Source of the DNA: JACNKV01 sp964388155
GTDB lineage: Bacteria > Fidelibacterota > Marinisomatia > Marinisomatales > JACNKV01
NCBI GenBank assembly: GCA_964388155.1
Contig: CAYLYH010000007.1
Location: 1 to 64,000 of the forward strand
Direction of reading: 5' to 3'
Length of the DNA stretch: 64,000 nt
Made by a program: the position numbers and the translations under genes. Positions 61,505-64,000 of the stretch are shown in pieces (positions within the stretch are counted from its first letter, which is position 1; the number at the start of each line of letters is the position of its first letter). A model generated the notes under the pieces. It had not been told where the DNA came from and did not search any database. It saw only the letters and a program-made list of their open reading frames with translations.

Positions 61505-62701
61505 CTAACTAACCACAGATTTCACGCTTTTCAATGCTTTTTCAAGGTCTTCGATCAAATCTTCAACATCTTCGCATCCGACGGAGAGACGAACCAGTCC
61601 ATTGGTAATACCGGACTTTATTCGGCACTCTTTACTCATTCCAGCATGTGTCATGGAAGCAGGGTGTTGGATAAGGGTTTCATATCCGCCCAGAGATACC
61701 GCCAATGTCGCGACAGTTACATTGTCCATGAGTTTTTTACCGGCACCCAGTCCGCCTTTGACTTCAAAACTCATCATCGAACCGGAACCGCTCATCTGTT
61801 GTTTTGCCAAATCGTGTTGGGGGTGGGATGTTAATCCCGGGTACCGCACCCATTCAATGTTTGGATGGTTCTCTAAAAATTTGGCAATTTGAATAGCATT
61901 TTGCTGTGCTTTTTCAACACGCAAAGAAATCGTACGCAATCCGCGGAGAACCAGCCATGCCTGATGCGGATCCATGGTTCCGCCCATTGAAAGCAATACT
62001 TTCTTCGTTTTTTGCAGTAAAGTGTTTTCCTTAAAAACTAAAATTCCTCCGACGACATCCGTATGTCCGTTGATGAATTTTGTCATACTGTGCATCACAA
62101 TATCTGCTCCTAATGCCAGCGGATTTTGCAGCATTGGGCTCATAAATGTATTATCCACAGCTAGGGAAATATTGTGTTCATGTGCAAGGTCGGCACAGGC
62201 CTGGATATCGGTAATATTGATGGTCGGGTTCGCCGGGGTTTCGATAAAAATTAACGCAGTCTCAGGGCAGATTGCTCTCCGGATATTTTCAATCTTGGTT
62301 GTATCCACGAAATCATATTTCACGCCAAATCGTGAAAATTCTTTTTCAACAACACCACGTGTCGGACCGTACATCGCATCCGTGCCGATAATATGTTTTC
62401 CCGAGCCGAGTAGCGCCATAAATAACGTGGAACTTGCCGCCATCCCGGAGGCGGTTGCTAACGCGCCAATTCCGCCTTCCAATGATGCAACTGCATCTTG
62501 CAATGCATCTGTGGTCGGATTTCCGATTCGCGTGTAAATGTAGCCGTCTTCTTTGCCGGAAAACCGTGCACCGCCCTGATCCGCGGATTCAAACGCAAAT
62601 GTGGATGTTTGATAAATAGGCGGGGACACACTGCCAAGGGGGTCTTTTATATGTCCCGCATGGGTGACAACTGTATCACGTTTTATATTTTTTAAACTCA
62701 T
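61505..62701 (-). CDS. Cys/Met metabolism PLP-dependent enzyme (cystathionine gamma-synthase or methionine gamma-lyase type)
   Basis: 398 residues. PLP Lys in HSMTKFINGHTDVVGG; YTRIGNPTTDALQ and ETPANPTINITDI are family hallmarks. At the loop equivalent to Cys116 of methionine gamma-lyase it has MYGPTRG, with Pro replacing Cys, so lyase activity is not assured. Its neighbours are homoserine dehydrogenase and metY, favouring a biosynthetic role. AGAGAGGAAG lies before the ATG. It starts 37 bases after the homoserine dehydrogenase stop. Confidence 0.88.
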   Translation of the reverse strand: MSLKNIKRDTVVTHAGHIKDPLGSVSPPIYQTSTFAFESADQGGARFSGKEDGYIYTRIGNPTTDALQDAVASLEGGIGALATASGMAASSTLFMALLGSGKHIIGTDAMYGPTRGVVEKEFSRFGVKYDFVDTTKIENIRRAICPETALIFIETPANPTINITDIQACADLAHEHNISLAVDNTFMSPMLQNPLALGADIVMHSMTKFINGHTDVVGGILVFKENTLLQKTKKVLLSMGGTMDPHQAWLVLRGLRTISLRVEKAQQNAIQIAKFLENHPNIEWVRYPGLTSHPQHDLAKQQMSGSGSMMSFEVKGGLGAGKKLMDNVTVATLAVSLGGYETLIQHPASMTHAGMSKECRIKSGITNGLVRLSVGCEDVEDLIEDLEKALKSVKSVVS

Positions 62702-62738
62702 AACTTCCTCTCTTTTTTAGCCACAGATTAAATCGTGG

Positions 62739-63773
62739 TTAATTAATTGCCAGCAAATCGGTAAGAATTGAAAATCCGGTTTCTATTTTACCGGCACCGG
62801 CACCGACAATCGTAACGTCGCCCATTAAATCGGTTGAAAATGTCAATGCATTTGTCGCACCCATGATTCCTGCCAGCGGATGGGTCATCGGCACCATTTC
62901 CGGTTTTACGGAGGCAATGATTGTTCCGTCTATAATTTCTGTTGAGCCAAGTAATTTCCAACGAGCATTTTGAGCTTTTGCGTTAACAATATCTTCTGAT
63001 GTGATTTTCGTAATTCCTTCACATGACACATCATTAATTCCAAAACTTTGCCCCATAACAACATTGGTCAATATCGCAACTTTTGCACGTGCATCATAAC
63101 CTTCCACATCGCCGGTCGGATCGGCTTCGGCGTACCCGAGTTCCTGGGCTTTTGCGAGTGCATCATCGTAACTCATCCCGTTTTCCATTTCTGAAAGAAT
63201 GTAGTTTGTCGTTCCGTTCAAAATCCCTTTTACAGATGTGATGGTGTTTCCGGCTAATGAACCTTCTGCCAAATTCAAAATGGGCGTTCCGCTTGCAACC
63301 GTCCCTTCAATTTTGAACTCAACATTGTTGTCCTGCGCCAGTTTCAGCATCTCCTGATACGCTAATGCCGCAGGACCTTTATTACTGGTTACAATATGCT
63401 TCCCGGATTCAAACGCAGCCTTACAATGTGAGATTGCCGGCTCTCCGGTTTGCAGGTCGGTAAAAGCTAATTCACAAATAACATCCGCATTGGATTCTTT
63501 AATGGTTCGTAATGCATCCCACCCTGTTTCCAATGATGACTTCTTACATTTGCAATCATATTTGTTGAGTGATTTTCCGCTTTCGGCAAATTCCAATAAT
63601 TTGTCAACATTTAATCCTTCGTTGCAGTAAACCGATCCTTTCATGACATCAGAAACAGCCACAATTTTCCAATCGTAGTCGTGTTTTTGTTTCAGTTCAT
63701 TTTTTTTGTCACGCAAGATTTCACATAAACCCTGTCCGACAGTTCCAAATCCTATGAGTGCTATTTTTTGCAT
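62739..63773 (-). CDS. hom: Homoserine dehydrogenase
   Basis: 344 residues. Reduces aspartate semialdehyde to homoserine with NAD(P)H. N-terminal nucleotide loop IALIGFGTVGQGLCEIL; catalytic-region motifs LNGTTNYILSEMENG, QELGYAEADPTGDVEGYDARAKVAILTNV with the key Asp and Lys; no C-terminal ACT domain, so a short, feedback-free form. It is monofunctional (no aspartokinase). Confidence 0.95.
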   Translation of the reverse strand: MQKIALIGFGTVGQGLCEILRDKKNELKQKHDYDWKIVAVSDVMKGSVYCNEGLNVDKLLEFAESGKSLNKYDCKCKKSSLETGWDALRTIKESNADVICELAFTDLQTGEPAISHCKAAFESGKHIVTSNKGPAALAYQEMLKLAQDNNVEFKIEGTVASGTPILNLAEGSLAGNTITSVKGILNGTTNYILSEMENGMSYDDALAKAQELGYAEADPTGDVEGYDARAKVAILTNVVMGQSFGINDVSCEGITKITSEDIVNAKAQNARWKLLGSTEIIDGTIIASVKPEMVPMTHPLAGIMGATNALTFSTDLMGDVTIVGAGAGKIETGFSILTDLLAIN

Positions 63774-63784
63774 TTTTTCTCCTT

Positions 63785-63879
63785 TGCCACTGAGTCACGT
63801 AGGACACAGAGACTATCTAATTATGTGTCATGAGTAAATATCTTAATATTTTCTCGGTGTTCTCTGCGTCTCTGTGGCA
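63785..63879. repeat. CACAGAG-type element with inverted ends
   Basis: TGCCACTGAGTCACGTAGG at its left end faces CTCTGCGTCTCTGTGGCA at its right, so the ends can pair. It is the second full copy of the element at 34506-34566 and fills the gap between the metY end and the homoserine dehydrogenase gene. Confidence 0.6.
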
Positions 63880-63881
63880 GT

Positions 63882-64000
63882 TCAGATTGTGTTTAGAGCC
63901 TTTTCGAGATCTGCAATGATATCGTCTGCATGTTCGATTCCAACAGCAATCCGCACGGCATTGGGTTTGATGGATGCCAACTTTCGCCCTTCTTCGCCCT
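63882..64000 (-). CDS. O-acetylhomoserine sulfhydrylase (C-terminus only)
   Basis: The minus strand reads GEEGRKLASIKPNAVRIAVG, then IEHADDIIADLEKALNTI and stop (TGA at 63882-63884). This is the C-terminus of a Cys/Met-metabolism PLP enzyme of the MetY type (KPDMIRLSVGIEHIDDI pattern). The start lies beyond the window. With hom and the Cys/Met enzyme downstream it suggests a methionine-synthesis unit. Confidence 0.8.
   Translation of the reverse strand, partial: GEEGRKLASIKPNAVRIAVGIEHADDIIADLEKALNTI

Noticed and set aside
61505..62701. Confident methionine gamma-lyase call
   Set aside because: The loop Cys typical of the lyase is Pro here, and the neighbours are biosynthetic, so only the broader family is given.

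Overview
The window comes from a Gram-negative bacterium that looks like the Fibrobacterota-Chlorobiota-Bacteroidota (FCB) superphylum, most like Neomarinimicrobiota, Calditrichota or Ignavibacteriota. The signs are type IX secretion (T9SS) C-terminal sorting domains (YPNPFNP then DLLG/DVLG), a PorV-like outer-membrane protein, TonB-dependent receptors with an N-terminal carboxypeptidase-regulatory-like domain, and many beta-barrel proteins ending in aromatic residues. There is no rRNA, CRISPR array, phage or intact insertion sequence. Two tRNA genes are present (Gln-UUG and Val-CAC). Species-level assignment is not possible from sequence reading alone.

Layout. 1-774: C-terminus of a T9SS cargo protein. 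1.2-14 kb, minus strand: a housekeeping block read as uvrA, ruvB, queA, ispD, ispF, ispE, tRNA-Gln, prs, rplY, pth, hppA, rpsF, rpsR, rplI; the membrane pyrophosphatase sits inside the usual pth-rpsF neighbourhood. 14.3-23.5 kb, plus strand: YqgE, a barrel protein, a GNAT acetyltransferase, a decayed stretch (17.3-18.4 kb), two transporters, a TPR lipoprotein, and a translationally coupled acyl-CoA dehydrogenase between two membrane proteins. 23.5-28.9 kb: a GIY-YIG gene between dispersed repeats, a TonB receptor, a small barrel protein and a 41-residue zinc-ribbon membrane protein. 28.9-36.4 kb: gpmI, then a minus-strand metal block (DUF971, His-rich protein, His-rich porin-like protein, ZnuA-like and ZnuB-like proteins, DsrE protein, FetAB-like pair). 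36.6-48.9 kb: tRNA-Val and a six-gene minus-strand surface operon with T9SS cargo, lipoproteins, a TonB receptor and a PorV-like protein. 49.2-55.2 kb: an accessory region with an Fe-S protein, a Fic enzyme with palindromic operator-like sites, a structured leader RNA before a Cys-rich protein, and an XRE regulator plus DUF2075 nuclease-helicase pair. 55.3-57.5 kb: MFS transporter, NUDIX hydrolase and a peroxiredoxin whose catalytic codon is UGA. 57.6-64 kb, minus strand: amino-acid metabolism (metY end, homoserine dehydrogenase, Cys/Met PLP enzyme, aldehyde dehydrogenase, tyrosine phenol-lyase, degenerate AMP-binding protein).

The strongest unusual signal is the peroxiredoxin at 57090-57545. 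It reads through one in-frame UGA exactly at the peroxidatic cysteine, and a hairpin of bacterial SECIS type begins right after that codon, so it is very probably a selenoprotein that ordinary gene calling splits. Other leads are the coupled membrane-dehydrogenase trio, the DUF2075/XRE pair, the RNA with two mutually exclusive hairpins at about 52.4-52.6 kb, and an AMP-binding protein that has lost its P-loop. Intergenic DNA is littered with short dispersed repeats of at least three kinds and with relics of small mobile-looking genes.
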